A stretch of DNA of 64,000 nt, taken from Pogonophryne albipinna. Taxonomy: Eukaryota > Chordata > Actinopteri > Perciformes > Artedidraconidae. The position numbers and the translations under genes were made by a program. This document shows, in pieces, positions 39,446 to 51,434 of this stretch (its first letter is position 1; every line of letters begins with the position of its first letter). Location of the stretch: contig CM053251.1 in assembly GCA_028583405.1 (NCBI GenBank), forward strand, positions 2,448,531-2,512,530. The letters are read 5' to 3'. A model generated the notes under the pieces. It saw nothing but the letters and a program-made list of their open reading frames with translations. It was not told the DNA's origin and did no database searches.

Positions 39446-40440
39446 TCACTCAAATAGTTTGTTTTTAAACGCTTGGGCTTTCTTGGAGAGCATGTTACCG
39501 TCTAGCTCCATTAACATTTGCTGGAGCACTTCGAACGTGCACTTCAGTTTAGGGGGGTCGTTCAGGTTCATTGCATACATTAGTCCAAACAGCATGGTAG
39601 CAGCTAATGCAATGTTGTCCACATCAGTTAGTACCTGTTGGCCTTCCAGGACAATCTGTCCTCTGGTCTCCTCTGTCCTCTGGTCTCATCTGTCCTCTGG
39701 TCTCATCTGTCCTCTGGTCTCATCTGTCCTCTGGTCTCATGGTGGAATTGTGTTTGACAACATAAAGTCCCACTGTAATCCCCTCAATGGACCGCAGAAT
39801 GACGTCTTCATCTTCTGCCTGCAGAGTGCACAGTCACAAAAGGAACAGAGTGAGATCTAACAAATCAATACATATATATACCCATTACTAAGTCCCTGTG
39901 TTTAACAAGTACATTTGGTCAGATGTCAGTACTTTTAAGCCTCCTTGTTATCTGATATACTCCTGTCTGACCTGATAAAAAATGTTTCATTTCCTGTATC
40001 CGTTTTAAATTAAAAGCCCTCTAGCTTTTCAGTGTAGTCTGGCTATTAAACAAACAGGGATGTTCACATACTTTAGGCTATATACTATGTGGTGTTTCAA
40101 TAAATACATATTTTAACGCCCAACAAAAAAATCAAAAGGTCAAATATTACTTCTACTGACCACAAACTCTCTCATTGAGGTACACACACAGCCCCTTGAG
40201 AAGACAATCCCGGCCTAAATCGACATCATCAACCTAAGTGAAGGGGAATAAGAAAAGAAAGAATCTGTTTTGCTCAATGAAATGTGTACACTATTGACTC
40301 GATGTATAATTTCCTTAAAATGAATTCTTACTTGAGTCATGTTTGACATAATACAGTTCAGACGCTGGCCTATCTGTCCTCCTCTCTTCTCAAAAACCTT
40401 CAGAAGTTTGTCAGATAGCACATCCAGCTGAGAGAGAAGT
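39446..40440 (-). pseudogene. Broken multi-exon gene of a fish-specific uncharacterised family
   Basis: Three exons on the minus strand join in phase: 40440-40332 (LDVLSDKLLKVFEKRGGQIG), 40233-40161 (LGRDCLLKGLCVYLNERVC) and 39814-39446, which opens EDEDVILRSIEGITVGLYVV and closes IVLEGQQVLTDVDNIALAAT, then LFGLMYAMNL and the stop at 39446-39448. I recall the IVLEGxxVL...LLGLxYALNLxYPxxLKxTFE...LELDG C-terminus from many uncharacterised fish proteins of transposon-like abundance; I cannot name it. A 17-bp repeat in the last exon creates a TGA and shifts the frame, so it is not intact. Upstream exons at 41096-41172 and 42384-42440 are possible but appear non-coding. The N-terminus was not found. 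Confidence 0.65.
39656..39740 (-). repeat. 17-bp x 5 tandem repeat inside a coding exon
   Basis: On the minus strand, five consecutive copies of ATGAGACCAGAGGACAG (the last starting AG instead of AT) lie between the KHNST and IVLEG parts of the reading. Since 17 is not a multiple of three, each extra copy shifts the frame, and the junction of copies creates an in-frame TGA. Confidence 0.93.
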
Positions 40441-40559
40441 CTGATTGGAGGGGCAGGGTTGTTATGCGCTTGAACTCCGCATTTATCAAAGAAAACAAAA
40501 TATCAGTCATAAAAATCATGAAATCATTTCATTTTCTAATGATGTTATGATTGTAGTTG

Positions 40560-40741
40560 TGTGCTTGCCTCAAAACGATGCAGATAAACTAGTCCATGCA
40601 TTTGTTACTTTAAGGCTAGCTTATTGTAACTCTTTATTATCAGGGTGTACCAAGAAGTCAGTTAAGTTGCTTCAGCTGATTCAAAATGTATTGACCAGAG
40701 CACGGAAAAGGGACCACATTGCTCCTGTGTTGGCTCCATAG
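40560..40741 (+). pseudogene. LINE reverse transcriptase 3' fragment
   Basis: The frame VHAFVTLRLAYCNSLLSG, then KKSVKLLQLIQN and DHIAPVLA is the conserved thumb-side block of fish CR1/L2/Rex-like LINEs. It is cut off on both sides and has no ends. It lies in an intron of the minus-strand gene. Confidence 0.8.
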
Positions 40742-43257
40742 TGAGAATAACTTTTTATATCAAGTACGAACAACCAGGTTAGACTACATTACATTTCATT
40801 TAGTTAAAATAAGTATTACTGTAATATAAGACTACATATAAGAAACAGCCTTATAGCCATTTCAACAAACAAAACATTATCGTGAAGGAGGCTTTATCGC
40901 AGAATGTTTGGCTTTTGCCTCTCACTTTCTGAATAACTTTTGCCTAATAAATCAGAAAATGTGTATATCCCTGCAATGTTTGCAGTATGTAAATGTTATG
41001 AATAAATATTCAGAAATTGTCAGACTAATACCAGTTTTCAATTAGTTAAAGATCAAGTTTAAGTTAGTCAAGTAAATCACACAAAACATTTGAATACTCA
41101 CCATTTACTACAGAGCCTTTGGAACAATGTTCAAAGGAAGGCTGAGGTCAATCTTCTCCACACCAATTACCTATCACAGAAAAACATATTTGAAATTATT
41201 TCATTATTCACACACAAATAAAACAAAAATGTTCTGCTCCTTAAAGGCGACATTTACCATTTAATTATGTACCTTTACGTTAATATGAACCGACTTCGGC
41301 CGAGATGGGTGCCTCCAGTATAAAAAGCTACAGTTAAGTAGCCTATACTAATGCAATGAGTACAACTTTGTACGGAGTCATACACATCAGCGTTGTGAGC
41401 TCATTCCCATTGGTTTCAATGGAGACGTGAACTGCAGCAGCGCGCACCGCTCGTCATGTGACGAGGAACAACCAATCACAACCGAGAAACATCTCAACTT
41501 CCGTAAACACAAGTGTACGGCAAATATGGAAGATAAGTTCATTTCACAGCGGGTGGGTCGTAACCCTTACTTGATCTGTCCGGCATGTCCCCATATTCAT
41601 GGTGCACCGCTGCTCAAATGTAACACAATCATTAATATCCTCCACTTTCCAGTATCAAGTGTCGCTTTCCGGGACACACCCCCACACACAATATTGTGTC
41701 TCTGTTTTGATCTGTGTGTATTTACGGTATTTACATGAACACAGAGCGGATCAAACAGAGACATAAACACAGTTTTTTAGGGAAAACACTGCGGTCCCAC
41801 AGACAATATTGTATCTTTAACAATCAACACCTTACATGGGTAAAGATGGTCGCTTAACGTAAGGTAGGCCTACAACCTGCATCAGCGCCCTTAAAAGTCG
41901 GCACAAGAGTAGACATGCAGAGCCGGACCGACGCAGTAAAGTTCTACACCGCCTGACAGCAGACATGAAACAATCATTTAAAACAAGACGTATAGAGACA
42001 TGCAAACATGCCGCAAGCTCATCCATCAGATATCATATGACTCCCCCCTCCCCACTGAGCTCGGTTTAATGTGCATAACTTTGGGCAAGGTTCATAGTTT
42101 TAAATATTGTAAATCAAGCAACTGTCGGACTTACGCTCTACAAATACTCACAGTATAAAAAAACACGCTAAACACAAGTCAATCAGTATAAACTCATCTT
42201 ATGATTTTCATGGCTTTATCCTAGCTAACACATGAATGACAATGTTTACAAATTACAGCTGTATTTACGTTGCTCGTTGTAACGGCAAATGTGAACTCTG
42301 CTTTTTGCAAACAATGCGTCTTGTGATAACCTGTAACTATGACGAACATTTGATGACATTAAATAACTTCAAATAACTTTTACCTTAGAGATGTTCTCGG
42401 GACAGAACCAGCTTACTCCTCCGATGCGGGAAGAAAAAATGGTAGAACCCCTCCCCCACCTCCTTTGTTTAAAAAAGAAAAAGCTTCACATTTTTCAAAA
42501 ATAAATATATTTTGCAATTTTTTTCTGCTTTACATCCTGTCCATTAAAGTGCCATATTGTTCAGGTTCAATTACGAAACTATTAAAGTACGGGTTTGAGT
42601 CCGACCATATTAATTTGTGAATAAAATATTTGTAAATAATAATTAGAAGTTGAGTAATCGGCTGCGGAGCAAGCTGCTGACGTATGTGCTCAGTGGGCGG
42701 AGTTACAGAGACAAACATAACTTTTTTCTTATTTCTTAACATGATTGAGACTTATAGAACGTACACCCCTCAAGATTAACATAGTTCTACGTGATTGATT
42801 CATGTTTCGACGAGAAACATGAATAAATTATGTTTCATATATTAAATGCATATTTGCAAATTGAACAACCCCACTTTCCCCTTTTTTTCAGTGTACTGGA
42901 GTACCAATAATGACGTTCAAGAACGGCCTCAAGTGTATGATTGCGATTCTATTACACAAACTATCATTGTAATCAACAATATAGTAAAAAAAATTCATAA
43001 TGTGGGCTAATTTGCTCCCAAACCTACGCTTTCTGCTTGAGTTAATCTCCGTCAGAAAGTAGTTCCTAGAAAGTAGTTCCCATGGTAACGATAGCCGATC
43101 AATCGAACACTCCTGCTACCCCGCTTACAGTTATTGATATAATTATAGTAAATAATATATTATTAACCAATTTATTGAAAACAATTTTTTGAAAACAATT
43201 CTTGAATTAGGCTATTTAAATATCTGAGTAATCACTGTGTGGGATTAGCGGAACAAA
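40742..43257. other. Loop sequence, possible 5' exons, otherwise unassigned
   Basis: Possible spliced but non-coding minus-strand pieces: 42440-42384 with a GTAAAAG donor, and 41172-41096 between an AG acceptor and a GTGAGT donor. A plus-strand frame at 41526-41738 (MEDKFISQ...) has no recognised domain. Otherwise AT-rich, with the right inverted end of the 5-kb segment at 42892-42944. Confidence 0.35.
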
Positions 43258-43624
43258 TCAAATCATTTTGGGTTCAGAATGAAGGTGGATGTTCATGCTG
43301 CCATTAAAAGTGCAATTCTTGAAACAGTTCTCCATGAACTCCATGCCAGACTTTTTTGCATGTGGTGCTGTGGTGTTCACGAGTAGGACTACGTTATAGG
43401 AAGAGCTTTCCTCCAGTGACTGTTTCATGGCGTGTCCCGGACCGGCAAAAAGCGCGTTGCTCCACACTTTTTTCCAACGCACTCAACTCGTCAGTTGAAA
43501 CAGCCGCAAATCTTTCGTGGGTTTTGTGGTCTGTGTCCATGTCCAACCATTCATCAATACTGAGGCCCCCCAACAAATCAAAATTAACTTTAAAATCTGA
43601 CATTTTGTAGCTACCGATTTCCAA
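43258..43624 (-). pseudogene. Possible Crypton-like N-terminal remnant
   Basis: The minus-strand frame MSDFKVNFDLLGGLSIDEWL continues RFAAVSTDELSALEKSVEQ, which resembles the opening of Crypton-derived (KIAA1958-like) proteins in fish. A frame change near 43440 leads to FMENCFKNCTFNGSMNIH. No recombinase core is present. Low certainty. Confidence 0.35.
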
Positions 43625-44159
43625 CGAGAGACAATGTATAACAGTGTAACGGCTGTGTGTCGCTAAACGTCGCTATGGAAACCACACGATGTAGGCTCAT
43701 GGAAGTAGTTTCGGTAGGCTAGTGGCGTGTGTAGGCCACTGGATATTTGTGATTAGGCACGTTCTATTTGATCGTTGTTTGATCGTGGAATCAAACACGC
43801 CTATTGACCAATCAGAGAGCTTGCTCAAACCTATGTGTTATAGAATAGACGTTAAGTACTTTGTCAGGCTTAATATTTATCTGTAGATAGATATCCCCAA
43901 AGCTTTTTTCTTATTTGAAAGAAAACCTCTTTAATGTGTTAATAAAGGTTAATTAGTTTGTCTGTTTTGCACATCCTCCTATTAATATCTTTGTACATCC
44001 AGCACTAAACTGTTTTATTGTAGAGATCACTTACAGTATCTTCTTGATTTTTTTATATTCTATACTTCTATCATTGACCTTCTACTTTCGCCCTATGAAA
44101 ATATGTACACTTAATATTTTTTTCATCAAATAACATTATTCAACAAAAATAACATTATT
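43625..44159. other. Loop sequence, nothing recognised
   Basis: AT-rich. The string TAACATTATTCAACAAAAA is duplicated at about 44130-44168. No gene or transposon end was identified. Confidence 0.5.
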
Positions 44160-45286
44160 CAACAAAAATAATTCAATAACGTGCTTTAACCACTAGGCGG
44201 TGCACACAAGGTACACACAGCATACTAATAATAACTTTGTATTATTAGTGTAGGACACTTATGTATGTATAACATCTGAAGATGTGTAGTTTTATTCATG
44301 TTTTTACATAATTTTACAGGATATTGCTATACTGTTTCTCATGCTTTACTTCTACACATTAATATCTGATTTGTAAAACATCACAGAAAGCCATATCCGT
44401 CATTTAATGGTAAGCTATTGAAATTGTGATTCCATAGATGTTTCTCCCATCACCCAAATCCCCTGACTATTCTCTCAACTCAGTATTTACATTTTTATAT
44501 TCAAAGAAAATCAGTAATATCTTTAAAAACTACAAGTCCTTTTCTATCAGCTGTGCACCGTTATGGTGTAAATGTAACCTATCTACCAATTGGATCAAAT
44601 ATAAAAGTCAGCCGAATTAGTATTGATACTGCAAGGAGACTTATTTTGTGAAAAGAAATGCAAGGTGTTGTTTAATTGTTGATATATTTATGATCCACGT
44701 CACATATTCAGTTTTGGCGGCAGTTCTCCTGTTTGTCAAAGGTCTTCTCTTCAGGGCTCTATAAATAAAGAACTACGGCAGATGTGTAATATTTAATGCA
44801 GCCGAACCGTGTATTACAATGCTGTTATGTGATGACTTCCAAAGAGAAAAGCAAGAACACTCGGAATAAAGTATTATTATTCTTTTTTTTTTTTTTCGGA
44901 TATCATATCGCATTAACATCATATCCCAACATGCATTGCGGCTAAACATCCAATCAACGAGCTTCAAGCTGAGGATCTTGGGTAATCTGTTCAGTGGGTT
45001 TGTGTGTATCCTCAAAATGTCCCTTATAGGCCTACGTCTGTTTCCGGTGACTTTATTTACGTCTAAACAGCCCAAGATTATAGAATTAAACGAATAAATA
45101 AAAACAAGGATAATTGTGTGTTATTTTTGAGTAAATAAGGAAAAAAAGATTTTCAAAAATACAGATTTCAGTATTTTGAGGCTCTAAGCCCCATTTCTTT
45201 TCCTCACAGACGGGAAAAAAAGTCAGAAATTATACGATTTAAAATAAAAACATAAAACACTGGCATGTAATTTACGTTAGAATAAA
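44160..45286 (-). repeat. Diverged inner continuation of the palindrome, right side, with two extra blocks
   Basis: 44548-44775 and 44160-44210 match the reverse complement of about 30404-30690 at roughly 85%. Blocks 44220-44545 and 44780-45286 are absent on the left side and look like insertions here or deletions there. The near-identical arm begins abruptly at 45287. Confidence 0.75.
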
Positions 45287-45716
45287 TAATACAAAGTCAA
45301 ACAGTATCAATTTCATTAAGAACTAATGGTAAAATTGTATTTTTATCACTCATCAAAGACAGCAGAAAACATGCATTATGTACTATGGAGGGGAATTTGA
45401 CAGAGGATTACTCACAAAGTACACAGTAAAAGTACTTCATTTCATTTCTGGTAGTCAAATGAGTACTGGGTCCAACAGTGTCAGTTTTATTAAGAACTTG
45501 TGGTAAAAAATATTTGTATCCCTCATTGAATATAGCAGGCAAAAAAAGTGAAGAGCAGTTGATTTGAAAAAACAAACTCAAGAGACGGCTGAGTTGACCG
45601 CAGTGCAGAATCGCTGTATAGTTTATATCTCCTAACAATGTTGTCCATTTTAGACATAGGCCTATTATATTTACAGCCCTTAATAACATTCATTTTCTGG
45701 GCTCAATATGTGTCTT

Positions 45717-47951
45717 TATGGGATTAGTTTTGTATCATAAAGATAAAGCAACACTTTCTCAGAATAAAGCAAAACTATGAGTTTAAAAGAAGAAAAAACT
45801 GAGTCGAGCAAAATAAAATACATTTCAAAAATAAAACTATAAGTTGCAAACAAATCATTTGTGTAATAATGTAAACTATAAGTATTTTTTCGTTGTTTTA
45901 ACATAGGTTTTTGTTTGCAGTTCTTGTTTCTTCTTTCTCGATGATCAGACTTTTGCTCTCGCTGCAGCTCTTCTCATTTGCGCTCCTTCACTTTTTGAGA
46001 CTGTTTGAGATTCTGACACAAACCTCCCAGGTGGGTGGGACTTTCAGGGGTGCGTCCCCATTGGCTACTCAGTTTTTGAGTGACAGCCCAGTCCTCCAGC
46101 GATTGTACAGTGCCGGCAGCTGCGGTGCGGTAGCTGCCTGAGCGTGGATAGAACACCCCCAGAAGAACCAGCGTTTCAATTATTATAATACTACAAGTGA
46201 AAATATATGCAAGTATTGATCATTTGTGTTGTTTGTGCTGTACTATACGGTCTGTTTCTTTATTGTGTTAAGTGAGAAGTAAAGCTGTGCTATGAAAGTT
46301 AGCTTTTGCTACCTTTAGATCCATAACAATGCAAGCTAAGTAGCCTAACAGCAGTTAGCTACAGCTAGCAGTGAATGAGCATTCAGACACCAGCGCACAC
46401 TCAAACGGACTCGTGTGCCTGACTTTACCAACATGCTTTCATGATTCTGTTTAGATATGCAAGTATAAGCCATGATAGCTTATTTTATTAACACGCTAAT
46501 TTGATATGAAAATCAATGGTGGCTGAGTTAACTTTGTCGGAATACCTACCGTCCATGAGCTGTGTTTTATTTGTTAACTTCATATTTTTCATTTCCTAAA
46601 ACATTATTTTCGTCTCATATTAACAGTGTGGATTATTGAGACAGCGTGGCGTCCAGAGTCATATCCCGTTTTCCCACTTCCTCTGAGGGGACAGCACGGA
46701 GGGGGGGGCATGAAGAAAGACCTGCACCAGCTTCATCTGGTCGTGTCATTTCATTTGACCAAATGTGTTTACATTTAATAGATTTTATTATTCTCCACCT
46801 TTTTGTTTTATGTCCTTTAATTTAGAACATTCTTTGAGACTTCATCTTCTGGTTCAAATTTCAATAAATGTAATTTGTATAATCACTATTTTGTCTTTAT
46901 TCTACATGAAAATGTTAGAGATTCCATTCAAATCTGTTGATTATTCATATCTTCCTCAGGCTAGGAATAGTATGTCGAATTTTTAATGCTAAATGTATAT
47001 CATTTTCTCACAGGATATAGAATGAAACAACACCGTTTGTATCCATTGTGTATGAATGCTTCAGCTCTTCAGACCAACATAGTAAGATGTGAGCATGTTC
47101 CTAATTGTGTTGGTATGCAGCCTAGGTCAGGTCTGTTTAATAAAGCAAATCTGCCACTTTTATATTGTAGAATTTGTTCAATTAAAGCAGTCTTTAATTG
47201 TTTGTCCTAAACATAGCAATATATGCTTTTGAAAGGTAACATGTCTTTGAAAAAATAATAGTATACAGTTTATATTGTTTATCACCTTTAGCTTGAAAAT
47301 ACATAGATGTGTTTTTTTAATCTATAAAATAAATAGACAGACAGACACTTTATCAATCGTAAATTGGGAAATTATTTAACAGCAGCAGTGTGTTCAGGTA
47401 TTAAAATATTTAAAGTTGGAATAAAGTATAAACTACACAACACAAGTATAATGCACAGCAATCCATAAGATAAGTCCGATATGTTCATGAAAACTCCCCA
47501 GGAGACGACACCGACACTAATGTGGCCGAATGGACTCCGGAGTTTGCTGCATGAGTTGCATTGTATGATCTGTGGTGTAGTGGGCTGTCACTCAAAAACT
47601 GAGTAGCCAATGGGGACACACCCCTGAAAGTCCCGCCCACCTGGGATGTTTGTGTCAAAATCGAAAACAAAAAATGAGGGAGTGCAAATGAGAAGAGCTG
47701 CAGCGAGAGCAAAAGCAAAAGTCTGATCATTGAGAATGAAGAAACAAGAACTGCAAACAAAAACCTATGTTAAAACAAAGAAAAACTACTTATAGTTTAC
47801 ATGATTACACAAATGATGTTTGCAACTTATAGTTTTATTTTTGAAATTTATTTTATATTGCTTGACTCAGTTTTTTTTTCTTTTAAACTCATAGTTTTGC
47901 TTTATTCTGAGAAAGTGTTGCATATCTTTATGATACAAAACTAATCCCATA
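45717..47951. mobile_element. 2.2-kb element with ~370-bp inverted ends, right arm
   Basis: Mirror of 27641-29875 with the same coordinate sum of 75,592, so there is no net length change. One substitution converts a valine to a glycine codon in a frame near 47635. Its inverted ends make a palindrome nested inside the palindrome. Confidence 0.75.
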
Positions 47952-48511
47952 TTTCTTGGCCGTTTTCGTTGTGATTGCTAAATTCACCCTGGCCCTTTCT
48001 CATTTCATCAAATCCCCCTCCTCGACTCCTCGGTCCTCCGGTAGTGACCCGGAAATGAATTTCAGCGCGCCATGTTGAAGGACATCTCATTTCTCTAAAT
48101 GCACTTCGAGGACCGAGGATCGAGCGTCGAGGAGGCTCTCTGGTGGAGCTATAACCGAGGATACACTGATGGGTCCTCCAAGGTCCTCCACGGCTCCTTC
48201 GCGGATGCATTTCCGGGAACAGAGATGTTTCAAAGAGTCGTGACGCACGGCCGGACTTATCTCAGCCAATGACAGCTCTGCATGCATCCCCTGGATATTA
48301 TTTTATTAACTGCTCTCATCGCGACGCGATAATAGTCAGATTGCTCTGAAGATGGGAGGTCATGTTCTATTAATTTTCACGTTCACACAGTCGGTGATTT
48401 TGGCCGGCCGTCTTTCCTGCAACGGCAGTTTAAAATGTATTTCCTCCGCACACTGAGCTCTGATTGGTCAGCAGGCGTGGTGCTTTCGCTGAGTTGATCT
48501 CTTATCCTTGA

Positions 48512-48812
48512 ACCTATCCTGCTTCGGAGCACAGACTAGGTTCCAGGATAAATCACCATGGAGATCTAGCCCGCTAAAAAGTGAACCAGCTTCGTAGTAC
48601 CGGAAATCCCAGAAGTTATCTTGCTAAACGAAAATCCTGCTTCGTAGTATACCCCCCCTGGTCCCGACCAGGTTAGCCGCACAGCATAAGTTACCATGGA
48701 GATCTAGCCTACTAAAAAGAGAACCAGCTTCGTAGGACCGGAAACCCAGAGTTTTCCTTGAAGTTAGCCGGCTAAGCGAAAATCCTGCTTCGTAGTATAC
48801 CCCCCTGGTCAT
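48512..48812. repeat. Tandem duplication of a GGTATACTACGAAGC element end, right arm
   Basis: Mirror of 26783-27080. The two internal copies are visible at about 48640-48660 and 48785-48805 as the reverse string TTCGTAGTATACC. Confidence 0.7.
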
Positions 48813-49986
48813 AACTTTAAATATTTGACCATGTTTATGTGCAGATGAAGAACTCTCACTGGTTCAGAACCTTTTTCCTTAAGTGAGTCTCTTTTCTTTT
48901 CTGACTTCATGGGTATTTCACTTTATATTAAATACATAACAATAAGAGTTCAGAACATCTAATACACTTCACTATGAATCCAGAACAATACAACTGCAGC
49001 AGTATGGATAAAGCGAGATGTTTGCATGCATTTTGAGCAGAATCCAGCAGTGTGGATCATGCTGTTCATCCTATGTAATCTATATGTAAAGGAAAAAGTC
49101 TAAATATTTAAGATAAAGCTGTGAAACAATCTCAATAATTGGAATAAAAGGATACATGTTGAGATAGAAAGTTTTAATATCTTAAGAGAAGAGCTTGAAT
49201 ATTAAAAAATACAAACTCTTTTGGCTCCTTCCTGTCTTTCTACTGGGTCTTTCTTGGCTTTGTACTGGCTATCTTCTAGCTCTATTCAGGTTTTGAGTTT
49301 TTTTCTAGCTCTATCCCTGATCATTTTCAGAACCTAAAGGCTCTACTACAACTATAACGATATCTTCTCTATCTACAACTATCTTCTGGTTCTTTTCGGG
49401 ATCCATCCACTATCTCTTGTCCCTGTCCAGTGAATTACACTTTTGTTACTGGAGCAGGTACAGCATGCAACAGATACTTTCAGCATGATCGGAGCACGAA
49501 GTGGAAGCTTGGATGAAACACAGCAGACTTCTAAACAATGAACACCTTCAACTTGGATGAAATAAAGTTGGGTTTTATGCGTTCTAATATTGCAATGCAA
49601 ACCCATGGTGTAATGACAGTCATTAAGAATATTTTAGTCATTGAATGCTCATTTCAGTAGATTTAATCAAACAAAACATAAACATATTGGACATGGCCTC
49701 AAGACTGCAACCTCTTCACATTCTGTTGAAATAGTCAATTACTAGACATATCTTACACATTGCTGTTTTGAATAATTAATATGTGGATGACAGTTGAACT
49801 GGATGATGTAACATGTATGCCATCTGCTGGAAAGAAGGCATATCGCTTTGTTGGCGTTGTTTAGACAACAAAAACAGAGTGAAGCTCTCATTTCATAAAC
49901 AATCTTTGAGTACAGACACCGTCCTGCAGAGAGCACACAAGCCAACAGCACGTTTTTGGACTAGCATCACTTTACAAAACATTTGC

Positions 49987-50369
49987 ATATGCATTGTAGG
50001 TAAGTTTGAGAAACCGGCTCGAGATACACTTTATGTTATATTCCATGGAATGCTCTTAACATCCCGATAGCAATGAATATCTTAAGTGCTTTGTCAAAAA
50101 ATCCATAAAAAAATGTCATCTGTGGAAGCCGTAGTACTGTAAAAAACACGACCAATCATTTTAGCCAGCCCGGCTAAAATAACTGGATGGCCTACCTGCC
50201 TGTCAGTCTTCCATCTGTGCACAAACTTATCTCGTGCCCTCATTGGTCATGTGCGCGTTTGTGTGTGTTGGAGGAGAGGCTCTGTAAGGAAGTGACAGAT
50301 TTGTTCCGGTTGTGTATTTTCAAATTCTAGCTCGAGCTGGTTTCTCCAAAATTACCTACCCCACCTTTA
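49987..50369. mobile_element. MITE with inverted ends, right arm
   Basis: Mirror of 25223-25605, apparently without differences. Located between the zinc-finger gene's 3' end and the inner part of the arm. Confidence 0.65.
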
Positions 50370-50715
50370 AATGAGCAGTGGGTGATCAGCAGGTGAAAGG
50401 CAGGACACGGGAACTTGGTCCTGAGGAGATGTAACGATTATTAAACAAAAAATAGCCGGGTCAAAGAAACAAATATTTGTGATTATTCGCAAATCGGTTG
50501 TGTTATGCCCCTAATATGGGGAAAAGTCATACCTATTACAGTTGCAGGTGGGTGAAATCAGGCTTAGGGAGTAACGTATTACATGTAACAGGTCATCAGG
50601 ATACAAAATAGAAAAATGTATTCCTTTACAGTTACAGAAGCAGCTGATGACCAACACACTTATGTCTTTTGAAACGATTATGCCATTTAAATCTTTTTTC
50701 ACAAACTTTGCAGCT

Positions 50716-51434
50716 TTATTTTCCCTCTCCTGTGTGGACTGTCATATGTGACTTTAAAGCATCACTCCGTGAAAAAGTTTTTTTACAGACTGAGCAGCTG
50801 TGTGGTTTCTCTCCTGTGTGGACTCTCATGTGTCGTTTTACACCTCTTTTCATTGCAAAATATTTCTTACAGACTGAGCAGCTGAAAAGTTTCTCTCCTG
50901 TGTGGACTCTCATGTGTCGTTTTACATCTCTTTTCATTGCAAAATATTTCTTACAGACTGAGCAGCTGAATGGTTTCTCTCCTGTGTGGACTATCATGTG
51001 TTCCTTTAAACTTCCACTATGCACAAAAGATTTGGTACAAACTGAGCAACTAAAGGGTTTCTCTCCTGTGTGGATTCTCATGTGTGCCTTTAAACTTCCA
51101 CTATGTGAAAAAGCTTTCTTACAGACTGAGCAGCTGTGTGGTTTCTCTCCTGTGTGGATTCTCATGTGTACCTTTAAATGTCCATTCTGTGAAAAAGCTT
51201 TTTTACAGACTGAGCAGCTGAATGGTTTATTTTCAGCACTACGTCGTGGATCACTGACAGATTCATGTCTATTTTTCAGCTCCTGAAGCTGCTCTCCCTC
51301 CTGACTGATCCTGAGTTCCTCCTGTTCCTGCTTAATGGGTGGGGGGGGCTCTGGGTCCTCCTGGTCCAGACTGGTGCTCCACTCCTGCTGGTCAGGGAGA
51401 AGCTCTTCTTTAACCACCAGCAGCAGCTGGACAT
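50716..51434 (-). CDS. Zinc-finger exon with six fingers, right copy
   Basis: Six HTGEKP-linked fingers. Finger 4 has tyrosine after CKK and so matches finger 5 of the same gene, while the left copy has cysteine. The TAA (50716-50718) and the untranslated seventh-finger sequence beyond it are identical in type to the left copy. Confidence 0.93.

Larger units (their letters stand above)
37911..42944. mobile_element. 5-kb segment bounded by ~52-bp inverted ends
   Basis: GCAATCATACAC, then GAGGCCGTTCTTGAACGTCA and TTATTGGTAC at 37911-37953 recur in reverse complement at 42892-42944 with few mismatches, and CAGTAC follows inside both. The segment encloses a broken minus-strand spliced gene, a LINE scrap and a tandem duplication. 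No clear target duplication was found. It could be a DNA transposon carrying its own gene, or host DNA between two solo ends. Confidence 0.5.
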
